A stretch of DNA of 64,000 bases, taken from assembly GCF_963576675.1 (NCBI RefSeq), contig NC_088918.1, forward strand, positions 36,613,501 to 36,677,500, in the 5' to 3' direction. Positions within the stretch are counted from its first letter, which is position 1. Every line of letters starts with the position of its first letter. Under the pieces are notes generated by a model that saw only the letters and a program-made list of their open reading frames with translations, searched no databases and had not been told where the DNA came from. Origin of the DNA: Euphorbia lathyris (Eukaryota > Streptophyta > Magnoliopsida > Malpighiales > Euphorbiaceae). The translations under genes and the position numbers were made by a program. This document shows positions 12,260 to 24,200 of this stretch, piece after piece.

Positions 12260-12618
12260 GAACTTTCAAAGTATCTCGATGGTCTCATCAACTTACTTAA
12301 AATATTCTGATAATCCTCCTCAACTTGCTTAAAAGGTAATCAGTTAATCACTTGGTTGCAAAAAAAAACAAAAGTTGCATGAAGAAGATATGTTGCACAC
12401 GCGTTAGAATGTTATTACATAATTCATAGAATAGATTAAAACATATTACAAAGGAAGTTCTTACTTGCCTCTAAGGCGCGTGCAACACATCTTCTACATG
12501 TGACTTTTTTTTCTTTTTTGCAATTGAGTGATTAATTGATTGTATTTTAAGCAAGTTTAGGAGGGCAATCTGAATATTGTATGTCAGTTAAGAGCGCTAT
12601 CAAGACATTTTAAAAGTT
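12260..12618. repeat. Foldback MITE, about 360 bp
   Basis: The left arm has GAACTTTCAAAGTATCTCGAT, CCTCCTCAACTTGCTTAAAA and GCATGAAGAAGATATGTTGC. The right arm has the matching reverse complements, ending ...CATTTTAAAAGTT. The centre is near 12430. Imperfect long arms suggest an old MITE. Confidence 0.65.
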
Positions 12619-13191
12619 AAAAAAGCCAAACAATCACTTTCCTGATCTAGATCCAGCGCCGCCCCTTCGGCGACCTCCCCTTCGGTGACGACGACCTCCT
12701 TACATGCCTCCTCTGCTCCTCCTGTCGCAGTCGAAGGCATTTTCTCTAGATCTAGGGCGTAATTTTTTTCCAGGAGATTTTCTTTGGGTCCGTCGATCTC
12801 GTCGTCTCTCTTCCTCTCCTCCTTTCTCTCTCCACCTGCGGTCTTTCTCGTTATCTCTCTTCCGATCTCATCGTCTGTCTCGACGGCGTTGAGATCTGGA
12901 ATCTTTGTCCACTGGCGGTGGTGTTTCGGTTTTCGTCCAATATAGTTTTGAATGGATTAAATTGAAATCTGATTAAATTCGGTTTTCATCCAATACTTTT
13001 TTTGAAAGGATTAATGAAATCTGATTAAAATTTTAAGTGGATCTAATTGTGTTATTAACATCTGTATATAATTATTTGCCAAAATTTGGATACCTAGAAT
13101 TTGCGAGGCTAGGGTTTGTGCGGCTTCCTAGGGTTTCATCTGAGGTGAGTCTGGTGCATGGTTGGTTGTTTGGTCGGCTCTCGCAGATCTG

Positions 13192-14535
13192 ATGGAGATG
13201 GATTGCTCTATTGCTCATCTTTTTTCTAGATCCTCTTTTTTGAAGCATGCTTCACTTGGGTCTCGTGATGCTGCGATTTGTCCTCCTTCGAGACCCGGGC
13301 CCTCTGCTGGGCCTAGGTCCTATGCAGCTACTCTTGTTGGTGCTGCTCCTTATGCGGCTATTTCTCCTGAAGAAGGCGGCTTTAAAGCCGTCAAAATTCA
13401 GAAGGATATTTACAATGAAAGGCTCAATCTTTGTAAGCATTCTATTATCGGGCGTATCACTCTTGCTAAAGAGGAATCTCCTTAGAAGCATCCAGACTTG
13501 AAGGCCAAACTTTCATCTATTTGGGGTTGTTCTCCTAATTGGAAATTGATTTCTCTCGGTAGAGGTTTTTACCACATCATTCTTTCATCTGCAGAGGCTC
13601 TCCAATCTGTTTGGAGTCGTGGTGCCATTGCTCTTAGGCCTGGGATTATGTGTTTCATTCCTTGGAGCCCGGGGTTTAATCCGGACTCTCACAAATCCAC
13701 ATCTGCTCAAGTCTGGGTCCAGTTCTACAATCTTCCTTGGGAATTCTGGGATAAGCGGATCATGGCAAGCATTGAAAGGGCGATTGGGGTGCCCCTTCCT
13801 TTTGACAAGAATACTGTGGATGGTGAAATGGGTCATTATGCTCGGATCTTGATTGATGTGGAGCTTTCTAAGGAAATTCAATACAAACTAAGGGTGGATA
13901 CTGACACCTCTATGCATTGGATTTTCCTTGAATATGAAAGGCTTCTTGACTTATGCTACATTTGTCATTCCATTGGTCATTCTGCTGGAGCTTGTAGAAG
14001 GAACCTTCGTCGTGAAGAACATGTTGATATAAAGCAAAGAAATGGGAAGCAAAAGATGGGATCTCCCGAGCCCCGAGGTAGGTCTGTTACTCGGATTTGG
14101 AAACAGAAGCCAGGAGTTCATATTATTACTGGTGAATCCTCTAAAGAGGCTCCTGAGAAAGGAGAGTCTGACAAACCTAATAACTGTGATTTGCAGATGG
14201 TACTTCATAGTTCAGTCAAGATTAGTGAGTCGGTTCTTGATTCTGATTCTGGCACGGCCCCCGCCTCTCCTTCTCTTGGCTTTCAATCTTATCAACTTGA
14301 TAAAGAGCTGAGAATCTTGGGTTGGCAAACCTCTCATCCCAATCGCCAGGCTTCTGAATTTCCTACTTTGCAAATCATGGAGAATTCAAAAAACAGTGAT
14401 AGTTTGCAGGTGGTTAATGAACCAGAGGAAAAGACTTGGTCAAAAGTCCAAAAAAGAAAGAAGCCCAAAGATAACATCATTCCCCTCGAGGTCAGTGGTA
14501 AACGGCATAGCAAGCCGCCTTTGCGGTTTCAATGA
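13192..14535 (+). pseudogene. LINE A ORF1 (DUF4283-type gag-like protein), one nonsense codon
   Basis: RNA-binding ORF1 protein of plant L1 elements. I chose the ATG at 13192 because upstream codons in frame lack an ATG. The frame is interrupted by TAG at 13483-13485 and continues in the same frame to TGA at 14533-14535. The central part (VWVQFYNLPWEFWD) matches the DUF4283 fold region. A CCHC knuckle follows (C-Y-I-C-H-S-I-G-H-S-A-G-A-C, about 13950-13995). The C-terminal third is hydrophilic and low in complexity and ends in a basic stretch. Its stop overlaps the ORF2 start. Confidence 0.85.
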
Positions 14536-17500
14536 TTGTGTTATTTTGGAATTGTAGGGGCATCAGTAATGATCGCACTCAACGAGCCCTGAAACTTCTG
14601 TGCCAACAACATCGTCCTGATTTTTTATGTCTTGCAGAACCTCTTATTTGTTTTAGTGACACTTCTGATCGGTTTTGGAGATCTCTGGGTCTTTCTCTCT
14701 TTGCCTGGACTGATAAGGATTCACCGACTCTTTGGCTTCTTTCTAGGGATTCTTCTTCTCTTTCTCTTCATTCTTCTCATGTCCAACATGTTACTATTCA
14801 ACACCAGTTGGATGGTAAGTCTTTTCTGCTTTCTTTTGTCTATGGTAGTAACCTGGCTTCGAAAAGAAAGGAGTTGTGGTCTTCTCTTTATAGTTGTGCC
14901 TTTCCACATAATAATTGGTTGGTGTTTGGGGATTTCAATGTTATTACAGGCTCTCATGAGAAACTTGGTTCTCCTCCTGATGCTGGATCCTGTAGGGAAT
15001 TCAGGAATTTTATTGATGATTGTGATCTTATTGATATTGATACTTTGGGTCAGAGGTTTACTTGGTCCAATGGTCGGCATGGGGCGGCTCATGTTGAATG
15101 TCGTCTGGATAGAGCTTTGGTGTCCGAGGGCTTTTTAGATTCTTGGGACTCTATCTCTTGCACGGCTTTGGCAAGGTATAGTTCTGATCATTGCCCGATG
15201 CTCCTTCAATGCAGATTTGGGGAACCAATGATTGCTAGGTTCAGATTCCATGCCATGTGGACCACTAATGATTCTTTAAAGGGGGTAATTGCTAATCACT
15301 GGACAACATCCCACATGTCTCTCCCTCCTGCACAACTATTATGTCATAAACTTCGCACTCTTAGGCCTATTCTCAGAGATTAGAATAAAAACGTGTTTGG
15401 CAGAATTGATTCTAATATCCATCTGGCAGAAGTTCATCTTGCCGATATTCAAAAGCAAATTTCAGAGCAAGGAGATTCTCCGGAGCCGAGGCCCGAAGAT
15501 TGGCATTCCATGGCTGTCATTTTATATGTATATGGTTACAATTATTTGCGTAGTCCTGCTTCTGCCACCTGCTCCAACTTGGATTTACAACTTCTTCGGC
15601 AGGAGATGATGTACAGAGAGCAAAGCCATGTTAAGTGGCTTAAAGAGGGGGATAGGAACACTAGTTTTTTCCAAAGATCTGCTAAAGTTAGAAAGACTTG
15701 GGCTGACATTCATCATTTAAGAATCGGCGATGGGGGGTCCCACTTCTGACACTGTAAGATTAGCTGATCATGTTATTGGGTATTTCTCTAATCTCTTTCA
15801 TAGTTCTAGGGAGCATATTGATCTTTCTCCAATTAATGAGGTAATTCCAAACTTAGTAACTTCTTTAGAGAATGAAGAATTAATTTCTAATCCTTCCATT
15901 GAAGTTATTAAAAATACGGTCTTTTCCATGGATCCTGACAGTGCACCTGGTCCTAATGGTTTTGGGGGAACTTTTTATCGTTTCTTTTGGGATATTATAG
16001 AGGAGGATGTTTGCAATATGGTTCAGTCTTTCTTTGATCATGGTTGCATCCTGTCTGGCTTAAACTCTAGTATTATGGCTCTAATTCCTAAAGTTGCTGA
16101 AGCTGACAGAATAAAGAATTTTCGTCCAATTGTAATGAGTAACTTTAGTTTCAAAATCATCTCAAAAATTCTTGCAGATCGACTTGCAGTTATTACAGCA
16201 AGGATTGTTTCTCCCAACCAGTATGGTTTCTTTAAAGGTAGAAGCATTCACTAGTGCATTGCCTTAGCTTCTGAGGGAATTAATATGCTTGAAAGAAAAC
16301 GTTTTGGTGGTCACATGGCCTTAAAAATTGATATTCGTAAGGCTTTTGATACTTTAGATTGGAACTTTCTCTTGGTTGTATTGGACTCTTTTGGTTTTTC
16401 TCTCACTTTCAGAGATTGGATCCTAAACATTCTGGCATCTGCTCGTATTTCTGTGATGATTAACGGCTCTCTAAAGGGTTACTTTTCTTATTCTAGAGGG
16501 GTTAGACAAGGGGACCCCCTCTCTCCTCTTATGTTTGACATTGCTGAGGACTTTTTCTCTCGTTGGCTTGCCAAGATGGTGAGGGATGGTATTTATTCTC
16601 CTATGTATTATTCTGGTGGAAATTATTTTCCCTCTCACCTTCTTTTTGCTGATGACATGCTCATTTTTGGAGTGGCATCCTTGAGCAATTTGCATGCACT
16701 CAAGAATTTCTTCATGCTATATGGACAGATCTCCGGTCAGCAGGTTAGTTGGGACAAATCTGCTATCTTTTTTGGTTCTCAAGTGAGTCCTCCAAGGAGG
16801 GTTCGTCTTGCTCAATATCTTGGCATCCGTCTAGAGTCTCTCCCATTCAGTTACTTAGGAGTCCCTCTATTTAAAGGAGCTCCAAGAGCTTGTTATCTCA
16901 GCAGTCTTGCAGACAAATTTCTCTCTCAATTTAGCAAGTGGAAAGGTAGATCTCTCTCCTTTGCAGGGCGTTTAACTCTAATTAAATCTGCTATTACTGG
17001 TTCTCTGGTTCACTCATTCTTGATCTATAAGTGGCCAGTGGATTTGTTGAATAAGCTCAATAGAAGTGTTAGGAATTTCCTTTGGACGGGTTGTGTTGAC
17101 CAGAGGAAGTCAATCACAGTTCCCTGGAAAACTTGTTGCAAAAGTTTGGAGGATGGAGGTTTGGACATTAAGGACTTTAGGATCTTTAACCAGGCTCTCT
17201 TGGGTAAGATGTGTTGGGAATTAATTCAAGGCACCAGTCTTGCTATTTCTCTAATGAAGTCTAGATTTCTGACTGTCTCTGGTTTGCCTAAAGCTTCAAT
17301 TGCTCCGTCCTCGATTTGGTCTTCTTGTAAGTTTGTTTATTCATCCATTTGGGACCAGACCTTTTGGTGGATTGGTCTGTCTTCAAAGCTCAATTTCTGG
17401 ACTGATAGGTGGATCATTCTATTGGTGGCGGACAGATTGGGTCTTGATCATCGGGATAAGCGTTCACGCTTTAATTATGTTAATGATTTTTTGGTTAACT

Positions 17501-18714
17501 CAGAGTGGCTTGACTTAGGCACTATTCCTTTGGTTGTTCAAGACAGTATTCGATCTATTCACAGGGGTAGAGATAATCTTGATTTATGTGCTTGGCAGCC
17601 CTCTACGAAGGGTGTTTTCTCTGCCAAAGAGTACTATTCGATTATGAGTCCTAGTTCCTCTTCGGTGGACTGGTATAAATTTGTTTGGAATGCTCACACT
17701 CCCCCTTCTCGTTCCTTCACTTTCTGGAGAGTTTTGCATGGCCGGGTTCCGACTCACGACCTCTTACAGCATCTTGGATTCTCCTTTGCCTCTCGTTGTG
17801 TTCTATGTGGTAGGGATGCTAAGTCCATTAACCACCTATTCATTAGCTGTTCTTTTGCAGATTCTCTTTGGAGGGCCCTTGAGTTTCACTTTGACTGCTC
17901 TTTGCCTCGTTATTCACAATTCATCCACTTCTTCAGCTCTCTTCGTAGCATTCATTTTGGCTCACAGGTGTCGATGATCTGGCGTGTTGCCGCTGTCACT
18001 TGCATCTAGTTAATCTTGCATTGCATGAATGAAGCAATCTTTAAAGAAGTTTCTCCTTCTATTCAGCACTCGAAGATCACCCTTTTTCGAATGATTCGAG
18101 AGTCCTTTGCCACTTCTAAAGGTTTTTGCTCTTCACGGAGAGATGGTGTTATCTTATCCCGTCTTCTGGCTTCTCCTAGGCCGCCTCCGGCTCCCAACAT
18201 TATTCCAGTCCATTGGCTTAAACCTCCTCCGGGCTGGGTTAAAGTCAATGTGGACGGCTCGGCTTTTGGCACTCCAGGCGAGGCAGGAGCGGGAGGTATT
18301 TTTCGCAACTATCGTGGATTTCCCAAAGGTTGTTTTGCTTTTTCTACCCCTCATTCTTTTGCTTATATGGCTGAATTGAGAGCCGCTATTTTTGCAATTG
18401 AACTTGCTTGGGAGAAAAATTGGCATCAGCTTTGGGTTGAGTCAAACTCAATGTACGTTGTTAATCTGCTTAGACATCATTCCATGGATGTTCCTTGGAG
18501 TATTCGTCAAGAATGGTTGCATTGTCTCAGTATTTGCTCTAGGATGAATATTCTTTTTTCACACATCTTTAGGGAAGGAAATAGAGTTGCTGATGCACTG
18601 GCAAAGTTTGGAGTCTCTTCCTCAGTGATCAATTGGTGGCCTTCAGCTCCTGCTTTTTGCCACAGGTTTATCAATGATGACATTTGTAGTATTTCTCACT
18701 TGCATTTTTCTTGA
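14532..18714 (+). pseudogene. LINE A ORF2 (endonuclease / reverse transcriptase / RNase H), degenerate
   Basis: Target-primed reverse transcription protein. The ATG at 14532 overlaps the ORF1 stop. The N-terminal apurinic-type endonuclease shows WNCRGI, GDFNVI and SDHCPM. RT follows with AFDTLDW, RQGDPLSPLMF and the catalytic FADD (about 16645-16656). Then come a zf-RVT Cys/His region (FWRVLHGRVPTHDLL, CVLCG) and an RNase H domain (VNVDGSAFG, AELRAAIFAIE, NRVADALAKFG). Lesions: TAG at 15381-15383, a frame change at the G run 15732-15737, TAG at 16252-16254 and TAG at 18007-18009. Otherwise the reading frame is continuous. Confidence 0.88.
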
Positions 18715-18929
18715 CTTTCCTAAGCTTTTCTCCTCCCCCCTTCTTTTTGTTTGTTCTCTTTTCTTTTCTCTTGTTCAAACACTCATTTTTCGTTTATTAA
18801 TATATTGCGGGTTTGTCAGTTCTTGGGCCACGGGTGCTCATCCCGCCCAAGTTCTGTCTCGTCCCAATTTCTATAAAAATAAATAAATAAATAAATACAA
18901 ATGTCTATATAATATTTTACATAAAAATT

Positions 18930-19178
18930 AGAAAGTTTTTAAATATGAATCGTTCTAGTTTTCAAAAAAAAAAAAAGTTTAGTTTTTCGACTTAAGTATT
19001 GCATTTTTGTTTTGATTTATGTATTTTTTAAATATTTCAAGACCTATTCCCTAAGTATTATATGAGAGAGATTTTTTTTAAATTAATCAATGTAAATTTA
19101 TTAATTTGAATTTATATTAATTATACTTCTTAGTTTGCATGAAAAAAAACCCTAAAATGACTTAATAATGGGACAGAG
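18930..19178. repeat. Decayed Stowaway-like repeat
   Basis: It shares an ordered series of words with 48060-48307: ATCGTTCTAGTTTTC, GTTTAGTTTTTC, ATTTTTGTTTTG and ATGAGAGAG. It ends in a degenerate form of the Stowaway terminus (ATGACTTAATAATGGGACAGAGG). The left end is missing or unrecognisable. Confidence 0.45.
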
Positions 19179-19872
19179 GAATGTCTCATTCTTAACATAT
19201 ATGCCATAATTAATGCCTTCATTAATGTGTTGTGAAACTTTATGCATACTATAAACTTTATATATACATTCTTCTATGAATATTTGATTAAGATATAAAA
19301 TACGTGATCATATATGATCTTCAAATTCAAGCATTCGGTATCCATTTTGTAAAAAAAAAAATATGCTTGAATATATTGTGTATATTGTTTTCATCTATTC
19401 ATTACTCTTTTAACATTAGAAGAATTTAGAATATCATAAATATACATTTACCGTATACAACAAGCTAATCCGGTATTATTATTATTATTTTTAAAAATTT
19501 CCTTAGTCACTTAAGTAGGAATTTTGAACTTTAAGATGGATCGATAAATATCATTGGAACAAGCTTTTACTTTATACATAAGCAACAGAAAATACTTTAA
19601 TAAATTTACCTTAAACTCATATAAATACTTAATATAGTGAATCACAACTCTCGAATCAAATAGGTAACAACACATATAAAAGAAGGATTAGGTTTTATAA
19701 GGAAGGAAAGAAACAAAACGTAATACATATGCAAAGGATTGTCAACATGGATTTAAGTGTGATTCGTCTAATTTCTAGTTTAGGATTGTCAACGTGGATC
19801 ATCTTAGTAGCGATAATTCAAATAAATATCTTATTGGCTCATTCAAACTTATTTGTTTTCTGTAAATCTGCA
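19179..19872. other. AT-rich spacer, nothing recognised
   Basis: No coding frame of note, no RNA gene and no clear repeat boundaries. Confidence 0.5.
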
Positions 19873-20130
19873 TGTTAAGATATCTCTATATTCTCCTCCT
19901 ATTCTATAGGGCTCTCTATCTCACTTAATTGTATATATATACATCTCTTTGTAAATCATAATATGCGATATATACAGAATACAATAGAATAAAATATTTC
20001 ATTCAAACTTTTATCTTTTCATATACGATAACATGGTATCAGTCGGTCTCGATTCCAATCCAATTCCAGCCATCAATGGCGATGCGCCAATACTCTGTGC
20101 TCCTCTTCCTACAATTACGAGTTGTAACAT
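19873..20130 (+). mobile_element. Copia LTR relic with primer binding site
   Basis: A short LTR of about 161 bp begins TGTTAAGATA and ends CGATAACA at 20033, giving matched TGTTA/TAACA ends. TGGTATCAG follows directly at 20034-20042, the Copia-type PBS, then a short leader and an ATG context (CATCAATGGCGATG). No gag-pol follows: the sequence turns into unrelated DNA before LINE B. It is therefore a truncated copy. Confidence 0.6.
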
Positions 20131-20440
20131 TGGATATAAAATTTATATTACTCGACTTGCTTGGACTCCATAAGATATCGAATTACCTTTCAGATTTTAA
20201 AGAATACAATATTATTTGGTTGTAGTTTTTGCAATGACAATATATAAAAGTCAAAAATAGCCACTAGCACATGTTGGATTATATCTTCCACGTCTAGTAT
20301 TCAGTCATGGTCAGTCATGGTCAAATGTATGTGACAGTCTCAAGAGTTACTAGCAAAAAATTATTGAAAATTATCATTTGTAACGATGATGAAAAACTAT
20401 ATAACTATATATAAACTGTAGTTATTATTATTTAATAAAA
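20131..20440. other. Spacer, nothing recognised
   Basis: AT-rich sequence between the Copia relic and the 5' truncation point of LINE B. No gene or RNA seen. Confidence 0.5.
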
Positions 20441-20516
20441 AGAGGGGGAAGACCCATCTGCGGGTCAATTCACACATACAAACTTCTGGATACAGATTCA
20501 CGGTCTTACACAGAAT

Positions 20517-21248
20517 TTGTTTACTGAAACAGTGGCACGGGCATTGGGAAATTTCATTAGGTCTTATGTATCTATGGACTCAAAAGCGAAATGGATAAAT
20601 GAGCATAGCTATCTCCGTGTGCGAGTTAGCGTGGATATCAGACAACCATTACAAAGGGGGAAAAAAGGTAAGAAGGGCAGGAGGTTATTGGTTGAATTGT
20701 GTCTTTAAATATGAAAAATTGCCAACTATATGTTTTATATGTGGTCTAATTGGACATTTGGATAGACATTGTGAGATCTTTTTTTTTTTTTTTGTAGTAA
20801 GGAAGAGGACTTAGTGAGGGCTTGGGATGCTTCTATAAAGGCTCCCTTACGCCGTGTTAGTGTGATGGGAGGAGAAAGATGGCTAAAGGAAGAAGCTAGG
20901 CCCGAAGGAATTAGGGTATATGGCTCAAACAGAGATGCTGGTGTAAGCTGTTATGATCAGGAGGATGTGGAAGTACCTACAGTTAATCTCATGCAATCAG
21001 AAACCGGATTAGAAGTAGGAGAGGAAAGGAAAAGACGAAGGGGAGAACTTGTGGCATTTCAACCAAAACCAATTGAGACTATACAAGAGGTAACTATTCA
21101 AACCATGGAAGTTGATGATCTATCCCCAAACCAGGTAAATGATAATAATAATAAAGCTTGTGAGAAAGAACAGAGAAATCCGAAAGAACAAGATAAAGCT
21201 AAAAAGCAAACAGGAAAGGCAGGCCAAATGGTCTGCCCAGAGCAATGA
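20517..21248 (+). pseudogene. LINE B ORF1 C-terminal part, frameshifted
   Basis: The visible parts are the DUF4283-like segment (ETVARALGNFIRSY), the basic linker, the CCHC zinc knuckle (C-F-I-C-G-L-I-G-H-L-D-R-H-C, about 20731-20772) and a hydrophilic tail ending at TGA 21246-21248. The frame changes near 20650-20680 and back at a long T run near 20780-20795, so it cannot be read through. The normal N-terminus is absent because of truncation. Confidence 0.75.
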
Positions 21249-24200
21249 AAATCTTTAGTTGGAACTGCCAAGGTCTGGGCAACACTAGGACAGTTCCCAT
21301 TTTGTGTGAGCTCATCAAAGCTCATAGGCCTGATGTTATTTTCTTGTATGAAACTCTGGTTCGTCAATCTCGCATTGAAGCTATCAGGGTACGCATTGGT
21401 TTTGAAGGATGTTTTGTTGTTGATAGAATTGGGAGAAGTGGAGGAATATGTGCTTTTTGGAGGAAGGCCAATATGTGCTCCTTAAGGTCATTTTCACCAA
21501 ATTACATTGATTTGACTGTAAATGACCCTAGGGATGGAGACTGGCGCCTTACTGGTTTTTATGGGTACCCGGAGAGAGCTAGACGAAGGACTTCTTAGGA
21601 TTTACTAAGGAGCCTTGCTGCCGCCTCTTCTCTCCCATGGTCTATTTTGGGGGATTTTAATGATCTACTTGTTCACAGTGATAAAAAAGGGATAAATGAG
21701 CATCCAGAATGGTGTTACAAAGGATTTAGAGATACTCTGACTGATTGTGGCCTTACTAATATTCCGCTATAAGGTTATTCGTATACATGGGTACGACACA
21801 GAGGTAAACCAAATGAAGTTCAAGAGAAGCTAGATTGAAGTCTCTGTACAGAAGCGTGGGGGAGACGTTTTCCTGGTAATTTTTGTGTTAATTCTATTGC
21901 TCCCACTTCAGATCACTCCCCAATAATTTTGCATACGTCAACCAACTTAGCTATTCCGAGGCAAAAATAGTTCAGATTCGAGCAACGATGGCTAAGGGAT
22001 GAGGAGATTTGGAATGTGATTAAGGAGGCATGGGGATCAGATAGGCGAACGGTACTAAGTTCACGTTTAACACATGTGGCAGAAGTGCTTATGAGATGGA
22101 GCAGAAGTAGTGATGCCAATTTTCGACAGAAAATTGAGCAATTAAAAGCAAAGTTAATACAACTACGTGATGTGGGAGGTCTAAGTAATAGTGATGAGTA
22201 TGAGTCGACCCGAGCTGAGTATGTGAGAATTATGGTTCAAGAGGAAGACCACTGGAAACAGAGAGCATAAGTCTTATGGCTTCAAGAGGGAGATTTGAAT
22301 ACTCGTTTTTACCACTCTTTCACTAATGGAAGGCGGAAGTATAACAGTTTAACAGGGCTCAGGAATAATGCAGGAGAATGGGTTGATGATAAAGATGGGA
22401 TGGGTCAGATTGCAATAAAGTATTTTGAATCGGTTTTTTCTAACAGTAATAGCGAATGGAGTGAAGTGGTAGATTTAATGCAGCCACGCATCACTGATCG
22501 GGACAATGAGCAATTACTGCGACCACTGACAAAACATGAATTCAAGAAAGCTTTATTTGATATGCATCCTGATAAGGCTCCAGGACCTGATGGATTTAAT
22601 CCAGGTTTTTATCAAAAATTCTGGGATATAATTGGAGATGATATTTTCATTGCTGGGTCAACATGGTTTGATCAAGGTATGTTCCCCTCTGAGCTTAATA
22701 ATACTATCATTACTCTCATTCCAAAGTGTGAGAATCCTGTTATTATGACTGAACTTCGTCCAATAGCACTGTGTAATGTTATTCTAAGAATTTTCTCCAA
22801 AGTATTAGCAAATAGATTAAAAATGCTTTTGCCTGGGATTATCTCTGAAAATCAATCTGCTTTTATTAAAGGGAGGTCTATTCATGACAATGTTTTGATC
22901 GCTTTTGAACTTATTCACAGCATTAACAATAATGTTGCTAAGAAAGCAGGTAGTGTGGCACTAAAAGTTGATATGAGTAAAGCATATGACAAGGTGGATT
23001 GGAATTATATAAGATAATTGATGCTAAAGTTGGGTTTTGCAGATAAATGGGTTAATTTGATAATGCATTGTGTATCTTCTGTGTAATATATGGTTAGAAT
23101 AAATAATCAATTGGTTGGTCCTGTTTGCCCAAAAAGAGGACTCCGCCAAGGTGATCCACTATCACCATATCTATTTCTACTTTGTGTTGAAGGATTGACG
23201 TCATTATTGAAGGCAGCTGAGAATAGGGGGTTACTGCATGGTTGCCGAGTTAAGCGAGGGGCGCCTGCGATTTCACATTTGCTCTTTGCTGATGATGCAT
23301 TCTTATTTTGTCAGGCTACCATATCTGAAATTAGAGTCTTAAAAAAATTACTCACATCATATGAAGTAGCTTCAGGGCAAGCTATAAATTTTCAAAAATC
23401 TGGAATCATGTTCAATAGAAATGTGGCAAATGACCTAGCTATGGGAATTTCTAGCATTTTGGGTATTACTAGTCCGTTGAATACGGGAAGATATCTGGGT
23501 CTTCCATTGTTGGTGGGTAGAACGAAACGAGCAATCTTTGCACACTTCAGAGACAGGTTATGGCAGCGGCTACAACGATGGAGAGGAAAAGGAATATCAA
23601 AAGCCGGTAATGCTACACTTATTCGATCAGCAGGGCAAGCCATCCCGATCTATTTCATGAGTGTATTCCTGCTCCCTATATCGACGGTGGAGGAATTACA
23701 ACGAATGCTGAATTCGTTTTGGTGGGGTAATAAAAAATCAGGTGAGAGAGGACTGAATTGGATGGCATGGGAAAGATTATGTGCTCCAAAATTGTTGGGA
23801 GGATTGAGTTTTCGAAATTTTACTGCCTTTAATCTTGCTATGTTGGGAAAACAGGGATGGCGGTTATTTACCAATCCATCTTCGCTTGTTAGTAGAGTTT
23901 TCAAAGCTAAATATTATCCAAAAGGGGATTTTATGGGGGCCTCATTGGGGCATTCACCAAGCTTTATATGGCGAAGTATCTGGAGTTCTCAACTAATCAT
24001 TAAAGAAGGAATCAGATGGAAAATTGGAAATGGTCAATCAATAAATGTGTGGAGTGAGAGATGGTTGCGTGATGAGGAGGATGACTATATACGAACCCCT
24101 ATGGTGGAAGGGTTGGAGTATTTGAAAGTCAATGATTTGTTTATCTATAATTCCAGGGATTGGGATGAGGAGCTGTTGGAGGAAATTTTCGAGCATAGAG

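Larger units (their letters stand above)
12640..18898 (+). mobile_element. L1-type LINE retrotransposon A, near full length
   Basis: It begins with a CT-rich 5' UTR (about 12640-13191), then ORF1 (gag-like with zinc knuckle) and ORF2 (endonuclease, RT, zf-RVT, RNase H). The 3' UTR ends in an AAATAAATAAATAAAT-type tail at about 18876-18898. The length of roughly 6.2 kb suits a complete plant L1. Target duplications were not found with confidence. ORF1 and ORF2 overlap as ATGA at 14532-14535. One frameshift and several stops make it inactive. Confidence 0.88.

Noticed and set aside
13585..15092. Minus-strand frames over LINE A ORF1/ORF2
   Set aside because: Shadows of the plus-strand LINE proteins.
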